Made by a program: the position numbers and the translations under genes
Assembly (NCBI GenBank): GCA_035379625.1
Contig: DAOSVM010000006.1
Location: forward strand, 30,285-94,284
Direction: 5' to 3'
Source of the DNA: DAOSCP01 sp035379625
Lineage (GTDB): Bacteria > Bacteroidota > Ignavibacteria > Ignavibacteriales > DAOSCP01
Length of the DNA stretch: 64,000 bases
The notes under the pieces: model-generated
Told to the model about the DNA's origin: nothing
Databases searched by the model: none
Seen by the model: only the letters and a program-made list of their open reading frames with translations
Shown: positions 18,634 to 27,611 of the stretch, piece by piece
Layout: each line of letters begins with the position of its first letter
How positions within the stretch are numbered: position 1 is the first letter of the stretch

Positions 18634-18651
18634 GCTTATTTATAAATTAAG

Positions 18652-18685
18652 AGCAAGGAAGCTTTAGCGACCTTGCTTTTTTTAT
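18652..18685 (+). terminator. Rho-independent terminator
   Basis: AGCAAGG, a 12-base loop, CCTTGCT and a run of T. It ends the gene just upstream, 17 bases before repeat element A begins. Confidence 0.75.
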
Positions 18686-18702
18686 TTTAAAAGAATCATA
18701 AT

Positions 18703-19192
18703 TAGCTCGGACGGTATAAGCTTAGCCCCCGTGCGCACGCAGGCGCACGGGGGCAGCGGGCCGGAACGGCCCGCAAAAATGATAAATCTTACGAAGCCGC
18801 TGTGTAATATTATAAATTTATTAATTTGATGTGTTTTTTATATAATTGTATTGACGATTATATTGTAAAAACAATAATATAGTAAATGCGAATATATTTT
18901 TAAAAGTTGTAATAATATCGTATATGCAATTATATCGTAATAGCGAATATATTTTAAAAATTGTTTAAATATCGTAAATGCAAATATATTGTATATACGA
19001 ATATATTATAAGACTTTTGCATTTGCCAGTAATATTTAAAATTTTTCGAATATTTTAATATGGTAAATAATGTAAATGTTGTAAGTAGTTGATAATATTA
19101 TAGATAAGTAGGCATAATTGGAATAATTTTTGGCGTCAGCCTGCCCGTGCGCCTTCGTGCGCACGGGCTTTATGCTTACACTGTCTGAGCTA
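18703..19192. mobile_element. Repeat element A: hairpin-ended, iteron-bearing, non-coding
   Basis: 490 bp between two convergent genes. The left end TAGCTCGGACGGTATAAGC and right end GCTTACACTGTCTGAGCTA are imperfect inverted repeats. Inside the left end are two hairpins: GCCCCCGTGCGC with its complement (18725-18754) and GCGGGCCG-GAA-CGGCCCGC (18756-18774). Inside the right end is GCCCGTGCGC-CTTCGT-GCGCACGGGC (19143-19168). The AT-rich core (about 18840-19010) has GTA-centred iterons at 18865, 18882, 18920, 18937, 18974 and 18991, giving paired 17-base spacing repeated every 54-55 bases, plus an extra one at 18848. No coding frame is seen. Same orientation as element C. Confidence 0.8.
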
Positions 19193-19210
19193 ATGGAGAT
19201 TTTTATTGCT

Positions 19211-20455
19211 TTATTTTTTATTGTAGATTAATTCGCCTTTTTTGAATACTTTTGATATTAAATTGTTGCCCATGTTATAGATAATTTCATTGTAATTTGT
19301 AGTATCGAAAATTGCAAAATCTGCAAACTTATTTGGTTCTATGCTACCGAATTTGTCTGATATATCTAAAGCTTTAGCTGCGTTGATAGTCCAAGCATTT
19401 AAGATTTGTTCGGGGGTTAAATTCATTTTAATAGCAGCAATGCCCATTAACATTGAAATGTTATTGATGTGGTTTGATCCTGGATTATAGTCTGATGCGA
19501 TTGCAAGTATACCATTATTTTCAATTATTTTTTTTGCTGGTGCAAAATCATAATTGAGGAAGAAAGAGCAGCCTGGTAAAACCACAGCCACTGTATTTGA
19601 AGAAGCTAATTTTTGGATATTCTGCTCTGTGATTACCTCTAAATGGTCTATTGAATGCACGTTGTGTTTAAGACCTATATCAAGGCCACCAATCGAATTA
19701 AATTGCTCTGAGTGCATTTTTAATTTAAATGGTGTATTATGAAGATTTGAAAATATGTAATCAACTTCGTCGGGGGAAAATGCCGTTTGTTCGCAAAAAA
19801 TATCGAAAAAGGTTGCTAATTTATTGTTGATGATAAATGGAGTTAAGTTACTTAAAAGAATTTCTATATATTTTTTGTGGTCATTTTTGTATTCTTTTGG
19901 GTAGGTATGAGCGCCAAGAAAAGTTGGAATAATATCTATAGGAAGAGTTTGATTGAGGTTACGGATAACATTTAAAATTTTAATTTCATTGTCGAATGAT
20001 AAACCGTATCCACTTTTAATTTCAAGAGTAGTGATGCCTTGTGAAATAAAATATTTTACCCTATCAAGAGAAATGTTGTAAAGGTCGGCCGGGGTGATAT
20101 TTTCTATAGCGTTAACAGTGGAAAGAATACCACCACCTTTTTGTGCAATATCTTCATATGATTTGCCTTGTAATTTCATTATAAATTCATCAGCTCTACT
20201 GCCAGCATAAACCATGTGGGTGTGGCAATCAATGAGTCCGGGCATTAGAATTTTGTTTCTTAAATCGTATATGATATCATATTTTGATAAAATTATGCTG
20301 TTGTTGGGAATAATATCTTTGATTAACTCATCTTCAACAACTATACTATGATGATACAAAGGTGAGATTTCATTAATTTCTGAGCCACGTTTAAAGTTTT
20401 TGCCGTTTGTATTCATTGTAAGAATTTGTGAAGGATTATAAAATAGTTTAATCAT
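19211..20455 (-). CDS. hutI: Imidazolonepropionase HutI
   Basis: Hydrolyses 4-imidazolone-5-propionate to N-formimino-glutamate in histidine degradation. It is 414 residues, the usual length. Metal and substrate motifs are present: GLIDCHTHMVYAGSRADEF, PTFLGAHTYPKEY, MHSEQF, SIDHLEV and ASDYNPGS. The CHTHMVYAGSRADEF phrase is diagnostic of HutI within the amidohydrolase superfamily. No hutH, hutU or formimidoylglutamase gene is in the window, so the pathway is dispersed or partly missing here. The stop lies 19 bases from element A. Confidence 0.93.
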   Translation of the reverse strand: MIKLFYNPSQILTMNTNGKNFKRGSEINEISPLYHHSIVVEDELIKDIIPNNSIILSKYDIIYDLRNKILMPGLIDCHTHMVYAGSRADEFIMKLQGKSYEDIAQKGGGILSTVNAIENITPADLYNISLDRVKYFISQGITTLEIKSGYGLSFDNEIKILNVIRNLNQTLPIDIIPTFLGAHTYPKEYKNDHKKYIEILLSNLTPFIINNKLATFFDIFCEQTAFSPDEVDYIFSNLHNTPFKLKMHSEQFNSIGGLDIGLKHNVHSIDHLEVITEQNIQKLASSNTVAVVLPGCSFFLNYDFAPAKKIIENNGILAIASDYNPGSNHINNISMLMGIAAIKMNLTPEQILNAWTINAAKALDISDKFGSIEPNKFADFAIFDTTNYNEIIYNMGNNLISKVFKKGELIYNKK

Positions 20456-20476
20456 AATTAATCCATAAGTTATTTT

Positions 20477-20506
20477 TTGAAAATTAAAGATTAAATATTA
20501 AATTTA
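20477..20506 (+). promoter_or_regulatory. Candidate Bacteroidota-type promoter for the HIT gene
   Basis: TTTTG at about 20476-20479, 19 bases, then TAAATTTA at 20499-20506. This is close to the TTTG / TAnnTTTG pattern of the primary sigma factor in Bacteroidota, with one mismatch in the -7 box. The HIT start is 20 bases further on. Confidence 0.35.
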
Positions 20507-20526
20507 CAAATAAAAAGGGAGTAAAA

Positions 20527-20871
20527 ATGGCACATACAATTTTTGAGAAGATAATTAAAAAAGAAATTCCAGCTGATATAGTATATGAAACAGAAAATGT
20601 ATTAGCATTTAAAGATATTAATCCAAAGGCGCCAGTTCATATTTTAATCATACCAAAAATAACAGAAATTGAGAAGTTAACGGATATAAAAGGCTCAGAG
20701 CATTCAAAATTATTGGGGGAATTATTTGATGCAGTAAATGAAGTTGCGAAGATTATGGGAGTTTATGAAAGTGGTTTTAGAATAGTTATAAATTGTGGAC
20801 CTGATGGAGGTCAAGAAGTTTATCATTTACATTTGCATCTTTTAGGTGGGGCAAAGTTACCATTTAAGTAA
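20527..20871 (+). CDS. HIT-family nucleotide-binding protein (HinT-like)
   Basis: 114 residues. The catalytic triad motif is YHLHLHLLGG (His-x-His-x-His), preceded by the typical N-terminal IFEKIIKKEIPADIVYE and AFKDINPKAPVHILIIPK. Members hydrolyse purine nucleoside phosphoramidates and related adenylates. AGGGAG lies before the ATG. It starts a co-directional run with a YitT-family gene 15 bases downstream. Confidence 0.93.
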   Translation: MAHTIFEKIIKKEIPADIVYETENVLAFKDINPKAPVHILIIPKITEIEKLTDIKGSEHSKLLGELFDAVNEVAKIMGVYESGFRIVINCGPDGGQEVYHLHLHLLGGAKLPFK

Positions 20872-20886
20872 TATTTATAGCATAAT

Positions 20887-21813
20887 ATGAGTAAAAATCA
20901 AGTTATATTTGACTATTTAATGCTTACCTTTGGCACAATGTTGATGGCATTAGGGATATCGGTTTTTTTGTTGGATGCGAGGGTTGTGCCTGGTGGAGCA
21001 AGTGGCCTTTCAATGGCATTACATTATTTATCATCCCAAAAAATTCCCGTTGGTGTTTTAAGTTGGTGTATTAACTTACCTTTATTTATTTGGGGATTGA
21101 AAGAATTAGGGAATAGGTTTGCTGTACGCACTTTTTATTGTTTTACAATGAATTCCATTTTTATTGATGTATTTAGAGGGCAATTTCCGTTATTTAAAAC
21201 CTATAATTTAGCTGAGCATCCTGTTATAAGGTCTTTTGCTCAAAGTGATTTTTTCTTTATGGTTTTAGTTGGTGCAGTGTTGTTAGGTATAGGATTGGGA
21301 ATAATTTTTAAATTTAAGGGTACAACCGCAGGTTCTGATATAATAGCATCGATATTATCAAAGAGATATGGGTTAAAACCTGGGCAGGTTTTACTTATAA
21401 TTGATTTTCTTGTTATAGCTTTTGCGGGATATATTATTGATATTAAAGGTTTGGCAATTGGAAGACCGGCATTGGTGTTAACATTTTATGCATTATTATT
21501 GTTATTTGTATATAGTCGTTTGATTGATACAATTATGGATGGATTAGATTATGCTAGAATGGTTTTAATAATTTCTGAGAATAAAATAGATGAAATTCGA
21601 GAGTTGATATTATATAAGATAAAACGTGGTGGAACTTTAATTGATGCAAAAGGGTTATATAATAACAATAAAAAAGATTTAGTAATGGTTGTAGTATCAA
21701 CAAAACAGTTATCGGATTTAACAGATTCAGTAAAAAAAATAGATCCTGCTGCATTTATTGTTGTTGCGGAAGCTTATGAAGTTTTAGGAAAAGGTTTTAG
21801 GAGGAGGGTTTAA
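20887..21813 (+). CDS. YitT-family membrane protein
   Basis: 308 residues. About five hydrophobic segments lie within residues 8-215, including the conserved DARVVPGGASGLSMAL and FKGTTAGSDIIASIL, followed by a cytoplasmic C-terminal domain (about 220-305) of the DUF2179 type (MVLIISENKIDEIRELIL, GGTLIDAKGLY). The family is widespread, and substrate and function are unsettled. It sits between a HIT gene and an SDR gene with short spacers. Confidence 0.85.
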   Translation: MSKNQVIFDYLMLTFGTMLMALGISVFLLDARVVPGGASGLSMALHYLSSQKIPVGVLSWCINLPLFIWGLKELGNRFAVRTFYCFTMNSIFIDVFRGQFPLFKTYNLAEHPVIRSFAQSDFFFMVLVGAVLLGIGLGIIFKFKGTTAGSDIIASILSKRYGLKPGQVLLIIDFLVIAFAGYIIDIKGLAIGRPALVLTFYALLLLFVYSRLIDTIMDGLDYARMVLIISENKIDEIRELILYKIKRGGTLIDAKGLYNNNKKDLVMVVVSTKQLSDLTDSVKKIDPAAFIVVAEAYEVLGKGFRRRV

Positions 21814-21816
21814 AAA

Positions 21817-22611
21817 ATGGATTTAGGGATTAAGGATAAAATTGCATTGGTAACTGGGGCTTCAAGAGGAATTGGTAAAGGTATAGCGGAAACTCTTTTG
21901 AAAGAAGGCGCAAAGGTTATCATATCTTCAAGTAATGTAGAAAAATTAGGTCGGACATATGAAGAATTTGTAGAACATTACGGTAAGCAAAATATAATTG
22001 CAATAAAATGTGATTTGAATAATGAACTTGAAATAATAGAATTAAACAGTAAAATTATTGAAAAATTTGGTTCATTAGATATTTTAGTTATAAATTATGG
22101 CGGTCCAAAACCGGGATTTTATAACGAATTTGATGAAGTTGATTGGGATAATGCTTATAGTCAATTATTTAAAAGTGTTGTTAAATTAACCAATTTAGTT
22201 TTACCTTATATGATTGAGCATCGATGGGGCAGAATTCTTACCGTAACATCATCAGCAGTAAAACAACCAATAGATAATTTGATATTGTCAAATTCATTTA
22301 GAGCGGCAGTAACGGCCTATGTGAGAACAGTTGCTAATCAAGTAGCAAAATATGGTGTTACTATGAATAACGTTGCTCCAGGTTATATTATGACAGAGAG
22401 AATTGAAAATTTAATTACAAATAGGATGAAAGTTGAAAATAAAACTTATGATGAAATATTAAAATCAATAACAAATGATATTCCAATGGGAAGAATTGGA
22501 AGAGTCGAAGAAATAGCTGAATTTTCTGCTTTCATTTGTTCTGAAAAAGCATCATACATCACTGGCCAAACACTATTGGTGGATGGCGGAAGAATTAAAA
22601 CATTATTATAA
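21817..22611 (+). CDS. SDR-family protein lacking the catalytic Tyr and Lys
   Basis: 264 residues, Rossmann fold with the classical cofactor motif TGASRGIGKGIAE and a C-terminal GRIGRVEEIAEFSAFI...SYITGQTLLVDGG as in FabG. Aligning without gaps to the FabG encoded at 29071-29814, the active-site Tyr is replaced by Ser158 and the Lys by Arg162 (LSNSFRAAV against NYCASKAGV); the structural NNAG is NYGG. The catalytic Ser region (VTSSAV) is kept. Such divergent SDRs form a recognisable side group near 3-oxoacyl-ACP reductases. Normal reductase chemistry is doubtful; function unknown. It is followed by nfu. Confidence 0.8.
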   Translation: MDLGIKDKIALVTGASRGIGKGIAETLLKEGAKVIISSSNVEKLGRTYEEFVEHYGKQNIIAIKCDLNNELEIIELNSKIIEKFGSLDILVINYGGPKPGFYNEFDEVDWDNAYSQLFKSVVKLTNLVLPYMIEHRWGRILTVTSSAVKQPIDNLILSNSFRAAVTAYVRTVANQVAKYGVTMNNVAPGYIMTERIENLITNRMKVENKTYDEILKSITNDIPMGRIGRVEEIAEFSAFICSEKASYITGQTLLVDGGRIKTLL

Positions 22612-22635
22612 AACAAAAACTCTTTGGAGGAAGAA

Positions 22636-23172
22636 ATGAAAATTATAGATTGTGAATTGAGCCCTAATCCTAATGCTCTTAAATTTATCATTGATGAAAT
22701 GTTGCTTGAAAAAGAAACAAGATTTTATAAGACAAAAGAAGCAGCATTAGAAGATCCATTAGCTAAAGGTTTGATGGATATAAATGGGGTAAAAACTGTC
22801 TTTTATATGAATAAATTTATTACAGTTGAAAAAGAACCTAATTACCAATGGAAAGATATTCAAAAGCAAATTATTCAATTTGTTAATAATTTTGATAAAA
22901 AATTAATACCAATAGAAAATCCTGAAAAGAATAAAATTGATGAGGATGAATTATTAAGACAAATTAGGAATGTAATAGAAGAATCTGTTATCCCAGCGCT
23001 TGCAAATGATGGAGGAAGCTTAGAAATAGTTAATTTAGAAGGTTATAATTTACATATTAAATATTTAGGCGCTTGTGGAAATTGTCCTAGTTCTATAAGA
23101 GGAACATTGACAGCAATTCAGAATTTATTACAAAAAGAAGTTAATCCATTAATTACAGTTTTACCAGTTTAA
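22636..23172 (+). CDS. Nfu-type iron-sulfur cluster scaffold
   Basis: 178 residues from the ATG at 22636, which has GGAGG five bases upstream; the TTG at 22624 overlaps that ribosome site and is unlikely. The N-terminal Nfu domain includes SPNPNALKFIID, and the C-terminal NifU-like domain ends with the cluster ligands in LGACGNCPSSIRGTL (CxxC). It carries or delivers Fe-S clusters to client enzymes. The next gene starts two bases after its stop. Confidence 0.9.
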   Translation: MKIIDCELSPNPNALKFIIDEMLLEKETRFYKTKEAALEDPLAKGLMDINGVKTVFYMNKFITVEKEPNYQWKDIQKQIIQFVNNFDKKLIPIENPEKNKIDEDELLRQIRNVIEESVIPALANDGGSLEIVNLEGYNLHIKYLGACGNCPSSIRGTLTAIQNLLQKEVNPLITVLPV

Positions 23173-23173
23173 T

Positions 23174-24724
23174 ATGAAAAATATTGATTTAGTTCTTTTA
23201 CCTGAAGAATATGGTAATAGAGATTTATTAAAAACGATAGTATTAAAAAAAGTTGGTGTTTCTGAAAACGATAAAATAATAATACAAGAAGTTAAAAGAT
23301 CGATTGATGCTAGAGGCAAGAGTCCAGTATATAGATTGAATTTGAATGTATTTATTAATGAACCAGTTGAAAGTAACGATTATATAATAAATTATCAGAA
23401 TGTAGAAAAATCTCAAAAAAGTGTAATAATTGTTGGATTTGGTCCTGCCGGAATTTTTGCAGCTTTAAGAGCACTTGAGTTAGGGATAAAGCCGATTGTT
23501 TTTGAAAGGGGCAAGAATGTTAGAGAAAGACGAAAAGATTTACGTAATATAATGCTTTTTAATAAAGTTGATGAAAATTCCAACTATTGTTTTGGTGAAG
23601 GTGGTGCAGGTACGTATAGTGATGGTAAACTTTATACTAGATCCAATAAACGTGGTGATGTTAAGAAAATACTTCAAATTTTTGTAAATCACGGTGCTTC
23701 CGAAGATATAAAAATTAATACAAGGCCGCATATTGGAACAGATAAATTACCAAAAATTATAGAAAATATTAGAAATTTCATTATTGAAAATGGTGGTGAA
23801 ATCCATTTCAATGAGCGGGTAATTGAATTTGAGGTAAAAGATACAAAAATAAAATCTGTTATAACTACACAAGGAGAATATCAAGCTGATGCTGTAATTA
23901 TTGCAACAGGGCATTCTGCTAGAGATATTTATTATCTATTAGAAAAAAGAGGAATTAAGTTATCGCCAAAAGATTTTGCTATTGGAGTTAGAATAGAGCA
24001 TCCACAAATTTTGATAGATAAAATACAGTATCATTGTGATATACGTAGCGATTATCTACCACCTGCGTATTATAGTTATGTGCTTAAGACTACAGATAGG
24101 TCAGTATTTTCATTTTGTATGTGCCCTGGTGGTATTATAATACCTGCATCAACTTCGCAAGAAGAGCTTGTATTGAATGGTATGTCGCCATCAAGAAGAA
24201 ATTATAAATTTGCAAATTCAGGTTTTGTTACTGAAATTAAGGAAAGTGATTGGCAAAAATATTCAAAATATGGAGTTTTTGCCGCATTAGAATACCAAAA
24301 AAATATTGAAAAAATAATGTGGGAGTTTACTAGAACTCAACAAGCACCAGCAATTAGGATAGTTGATTTTTATAATAAAAAAATAAGTACAAAATTAAAT
24401 CCTACATCATACATCCCTGGGATAAAATCCGCACCATTGTATGAGTTATTCCCAATTGAAATAACAAGAGCTTTGACAGAAGCATTGGGGCAGTTAAAAA
24501 GGAAGATGCCTATGTATTTTACAAACGAAGGAACATTGTTGGCACCTGAGAGTAGAACGAGTTCGCCTATCAGGATAGAAAGAGATAGAGAAAGTTATCA
24601 ATCGAGCATTGAAAATTTATTCCCAAGTGGTGAAGGGGCTGGTTTTGCTGGTGGAATTGTATCAGCAGCAATTGATGGAGAAAATTGTATGAATGCTGTA
24701 TCAAAGTATTTGTCATTAAATTGA
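23174..24724 (+). CDS. FAD-dependent oxidoreductase, uncharacterised (COG2509-like)
   Basis: 516 residues. A short N-terminal alpha/beta domain (1-75) with RRSIDARGKSP-like KRSIDARGKSPVY is followed by a Rossmann FAD motif (VIIVGFGPAGIFAALRALE, about 88-106). The family marker CFGEGGAGTYSDGKLYTR is present, with ATGHSARDIY and a C-terminal GEGAGFAGGIVSAAIDG that closes the FAD site. This matches the widely conserved but unassigned family of FAD dehydrogenases; the substrate is unknown. Tight coupling to nfu suggests a link to Fe-S metabolism, but that is inference from position only. Confidence 0.85.
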   Translation: MKNIDLVLLPEEYGNRDLLKTIVLKKVGVSENDKIIIQEVKRSIDARGKSPVYRLNLNVFINEPVESNDYIINYQNVEKSQKSVIIVGFGPAGIFAALRALELGIKPIVFERGKNVRERRKDLRNIMLFNKVDENSNYCFGEGGAGTYSDGKLYTRSNKRGDVKKILQIFVNHGASEDIKINTRPHIGTDKLPKIIENIRNFIIENGGEIHFNERVIEFEVKDTKIKSVITTQGEYQADAVIIATGHSARDIYYLLEKRGIKLSPKDFAIGVRIEHPQILIDKIQYHCDIRSDYLPPAYYSYVLKTTDRSVFSFCMCPGGIIIPASTSQEELVLNGMSPSRRNYKFANSGFVTEIKESDWQKYSKYGVFAALEYQKNIEKIMWEFTRTQQAPAIRIVDFYNKKISTKLNPTSYIPGIKSAPLYELFPIEITRALTEALGQLKRKMPMYFTNEGTLLAPESRTSSPIRIERDRESYQSSIENLFPSGEGAGFAGGIVSAAIDGENCMNAVSKYLSLN

Positions 24725-24858
24725 ATGATCGCTCAAAATATTAGAATTCTTTTAAAAAAAATAATTTGTTTTTTTTCTAAAAATTTATGTATTTAAAAGG
24801 CAAAATTTTTGTTTTTTTGAAAAAATAAAATTTTTATGTATATTTTAAAACTAGTTTT

Positions 24859-25350
24859 ATGAAAATTAATATAAAAAAAATACAAAACGGAACTTATAAT
24901 TATTCTGAAACTCATGAATTTAAAGCTGTTGAAATAAATGATTATAAAGGTTCTTATATAGTTTGGATTGAGTTAACAAAAACAGATGAGCAAATACATA
25001 TCAAAAATAAAGTAGAAACTAAATATTTAGCAGCTTGCGATAGATGTTTAGAAGAATTTGAAAACGAGACTGAGAGTGAGTTTGAGCTTATTTTTATATT
25101 TGGAACTAATAAGCAGAAATTAGAAGATGACAATACAAAATTTATAGATCAGGAAACAGAATATATTGATATTACACAAGATATTAGGGATTATGTGATT
25201 TTAAGCTTTCCCATGCAGCACATTTGTAAAGAAGATTGTAAAGGTCTATGTCCGAGATGTGGGAAAGATAAGAATAAAGAAAAATGTACGTGCGAAGAAG
25301 AAGTATATAATCCATTATGGGATAAATTAAAAGATATAAAATTATCATAA
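24859..25350 (+). CDS. yceD: DUF177/YceD-family protein
   Basis: 163 residues. The family core is CDRCLEEFENETESEFEL and, near the C-terminus, HICKEDCKGLCPRCGKDKN with paired Cys that may bind zinc. YceD is needed for normal 23S rRNA accumulation and is nearly always encoded directly before rpmF, as here (22 bases). It opens the fatty acid and phospholipid operon. The 134 bases before it are extremely AT-rich with no visible structure and should contain the operon promoter. Confidence 0.9.
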   Translation: MKINIKKIQNGTYNYSETHEFKAVEINDYKGSYIVWIELTKTDEQIHIKNKVETKYLAACDRCLEEFENETESEFELIFIFGTNKQKLEDDNTKFIDQETEYIDITQDIRDYVILSFPMQHICKEDCKGLCPRCGKDKNKEKCTCEEEVYNPLWDKLKDIKLS

Positions 25351-25372
25351 ACATAATATAAGGAAAGATAAG

Positions 25373-25552
25373 ATGCCAAATCCAAAAAGAAGATGGTCTA
25401 AGTCAAGAAGGGACAAAAGAAGAACACATTACAAAGCAGTTGCTCCAACGTTGAGTGTTTGTCCTAACTGTGGAGAACCAGTATTAGCACACAGAGCATG
25501 TGTAGCTTGTGGGTATTACGCTGGTAAATTTGTAATGATACCAAAAGTATAA
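25373..25552 (+). CDS. rpmF: Ribosomal protein bL32
   Basis: 59 residues beginning MPNPKRRWSKSRRDKRRTH, the typical bL32 N-terminus, followed by a zinc ribbon with CPNCGEP and CVACGYY. An AGGAAAG ribosome site precedes the ATG. It is the small gene of the yceD-rpmF-plsX arrangement, which links ribosome and membrane lipid synthesis in many bacteria. Confidence 0.96.
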   Translation: MPNPKRRWSKSRRDKRRTHYKAVAPTLSVCPNCGEPVLAHRACVACGYYAGKFVMIPKV

Positions 25553-25566
25553 CATTAAGTCGAGAT

Positions 25567-26586
25567 ATGCCAGAGAATAAATGCATAATAGCTGTTGATG
25601 CAATGGGGGGAGATCTTGCTCCCCGCAATGTTGTTTTAGGGGCGGTTGAAGCATGCAAAGAAAATTCTAATATAGAAGTACTATTAGTTGGTAAAAAAGA
25701 AGAAATACTGCAACAGTTAGGGAAAATAAAAAACCATAATTTCCCCTTAGAAAATATAGTTGATACTCGTGAAGTTATAGAAATGCATGATAAACCAGCT
25801 GATGCAGTAAAAAATAAAAAGGATTCATCTATTGTAGTAGGATTGAATTTAGTAAAAGAAAAAAAATCTAATGCATTTGTAAGTGCTGGCAATACTGGTG
25901 CTGTAATGGCAGCTTCTACTTTGATACTAGGTAGAGTGAAAGGATGTTCACGGCCTACAATTGGTACATATATGCCAAGTGAAAATGGTGTTACTACAGT
26001 TTTTGATGTGGGGGCAAATGTCGATTGTAAGCCTATAAATCTTTTAGAGTTTGCCATTATGGGTTCTATTTACGTGAAAGAAATATATAATATAGATAAA
26101 CCAACTGTTGGGTTGCTAAGTGTAGGTGAAGAAGATACAAAAGGAAATGATGTTTCCAAAACAGCTTTTTCAATGTTAAAGGATGCAAATATCAATTTCT
26201 TTGGTAATGTTGAAGGAAGAGATATTACCAAAGGAACTGTAAATGTGGTTGTTTGTGATGGTTTTGTCGGGAATATAGTGTTGAAATTTGGTGAAGGTAT
26301 ATATGCTCTTCTTAAATCAATGTTTAGTAAGGCTGCTAAATCAAATCCATTATTGATACCGGCTCTCTTGTTAGTCAAATTTTTTGTACGTAAAGAGTAT
26401 AAGAAGTTTGATTATCAAACTTACGGTGGTGTTCCACTTTTGGGAGTCAATGGCGTGTCAATAATTGGGCATGGTTCTAGTAGTGCTAAAGCTATTAAAA
26501 ACATGATTTTAAGAGCATATGAAATGTATCAGAAAGATATAACTGGTAAAATTGAAAAAGGCTTAATGGAATATATTAACAAATAA
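25567..26586 (+). CDS. plsX: Phosphate acyltransferase PlsX
   Basis: Converts acyl-ACP to acyl phosphate for phospholipid synthesis. It is 339 residues, normal length. Motifs: IAVDAMGGDLAPRNVV at the N-terminus, SAGNTGAVMAAS, VFDVGANVDCKP and VCDGFVGNIVLKF, then GHGSSSAKAIKNMI. It starts 14 bases after rpmF and is followed by fabH 11 bases on. Confidence 0.96.
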   Translation: MPENKCIIAVDAMGGDLAPRNVVLGAVEACKENSNIEVLLVGKKEEILQQLGKIKNHNFPLENIVDTREVIEMHDKPADAVKNKKDSSIVVGLNLVKEKKSNAFVSAGNTGAVMAASTLILGRVKGCSRPTIGTYMPSENGVTTVFDVGANVDCKPINLLEFAIMGSIYVKEIYNIDKPTVGLLSVGEEDTKGNDVSKTAFSMLKDANINFFGNVEGRDITKGTVNVVVCDGFVGNIVLKFGEGIYALLKSMFSKAAKSNPLLIPALLLVKFFVRKEYKKFDYQTYGGVPLLGVNGVSIIGHGSSSAKAIKNMILRAYEMYQKDITGKIEKGLMEYINK

Positions 26587-26597
26587 GGAGTTTTCCT

Positions 26598-27611
26598 TTG
26601 ACTTCACCTAATACTATTAAAGCAGCCATTACTGGGTTAGGGTTTTATGTCCCTGATAAAGTATTGGATAACAAATATTTTGAAAGTATCGTTGATACAT
26701 CTGATGATTGGATAGTTACTAGAACAGGAATTAAAGAAAGACGAATATTAGAAAATGGTGCAGCAAGTGATTTGGGGGCTAAAGCTGCATTAGATCTTTT
26801 TAACAAACATAATGTTTCACCAGAAGATATACAGGCTATTATTTGCACTACAGTTACACCTGATATGTTTTTCCCTAACACAGCATGTCTTATAGCTGAC
26901 AAAAGTGGGGCAAAAAACGCTTTTGCCTTTGATTTAAATGCAGCTTGTTCAGGATTTCTGTATGGACTTCAAGTAGCTTCATCATTTATTGAAAGTGGTA
27001 AATTTACTAAAGTTTTACTCGTTAATGCTGAAAAAATGTCAGCAATTACCAATTATGAAGATAGAAATACCTGTATCTTATTTGGTGATGCTGGAACTGC
27101 AGTATTATTAGAGCCATCTAATGATCCAGAAATTGGAGTAATTGATATAATTTTAAAAGCTGATGGCTCAGGAAAAGATTTTCTTTATATGCCAGGAGGT
27201 GGAAGTTTAAATCCCGCTTCTCATGAAACAGTTGATAAAAAAATGCATTATGTCCATCAAGATGGGCAAAATGTGTTTAAAATTGCAGTAACTGCTATGG
27301 CTGATATTTCTGTAGAAATATTAGAAAAAAATAATCTTAAATCCGAAGATATAGCTTATCTTGTCCCACATCAAGCAAATAAAAGAATTATAGATGCTAC
27401 CGCAAATAGAATGAAATTATCTCATGATAAGGTTATGCTCAATATACATAAATACGGTAATACTATATCTGCTACTATTCCTTCGTGCTTATACGAATAT
27501 TATCATGATGGTAAGCTTAAGAAAGGAGATAAATTGATTTTAGCTGCTTTCGGAGCCGGCTATACATGGGGTTCAGCATATATAGTATGGGGGCTAGAGA
27601 AAAATGGGTAA
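26598..27611 (+). CDS. fabH: 3-oxoacyl-ACP synthase III FabH
   Basis: Starts fatty acid elongation by condensing acetyl-CoA with malonyl-ACP. It is 337 residues. The start is a TTG at 26598, preceded by AAGGAG and followed immediately by the conserved N-terminus (IKAAITGLGFYVPDKVLDN). The catalytic triad is visible: Cys117 in NAACSGFLYG, His258 in VPHQANKRI and Asn in NIHKYGNTISATIP. The DDWIVTRTGIKERR substrate motif is present. The last 8 bases overlap fabD. Confidence 0.96.
   Translation: MTSPNTIKAAITGLGFYVPDKVLDNKYFESIVDTSDDWIVTRTGIKERRILENGAASDLGAKAALDLFNKHNVSPEDIQAIICTTVTPDMFFPNTACLIADKSGAKNAFAFDLNAACSGFLYGLQVASSFIESGKFTKVLLVNAEKMSAITNYEDRNTCILFGDAGTAVLLEPSNDPEIGVIDIILKADGSGKDFLYMPGGGSLNPASHETVDKKMHYVHQDGQNVFKIAVTAMADISVEILEKNNLKSEDIAYLVPHQANKRIIDATANRMKLSHDKVMLNIHKYGNTISATIPSCLYEYYHDGKLKKGDKLILAAFGAGYTWGSAYIVWGLEKNG

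Noticed and set aside
18703..18780. GC-rich islands in the elements as horizontally acquired coding DNA
   Set aside because: The GC content is confined to short perfect hairpins; there is no coding frame and the cores are even more AT-rich than the genome.
19554..19742. Open frame on the plus strand inside hutI, like many other antisense frames in the window
   Set aside because: It lies entirely antisense to a well-supported gene, has no ribosome site and encodes a low-quality sequence; treated as a shadow.
24725..24858. Possible structured RNA before yceD
   Set aside because: The stretch is poly-A/poly-T with no stable stem or conserved riboswitch pattern that I could find.
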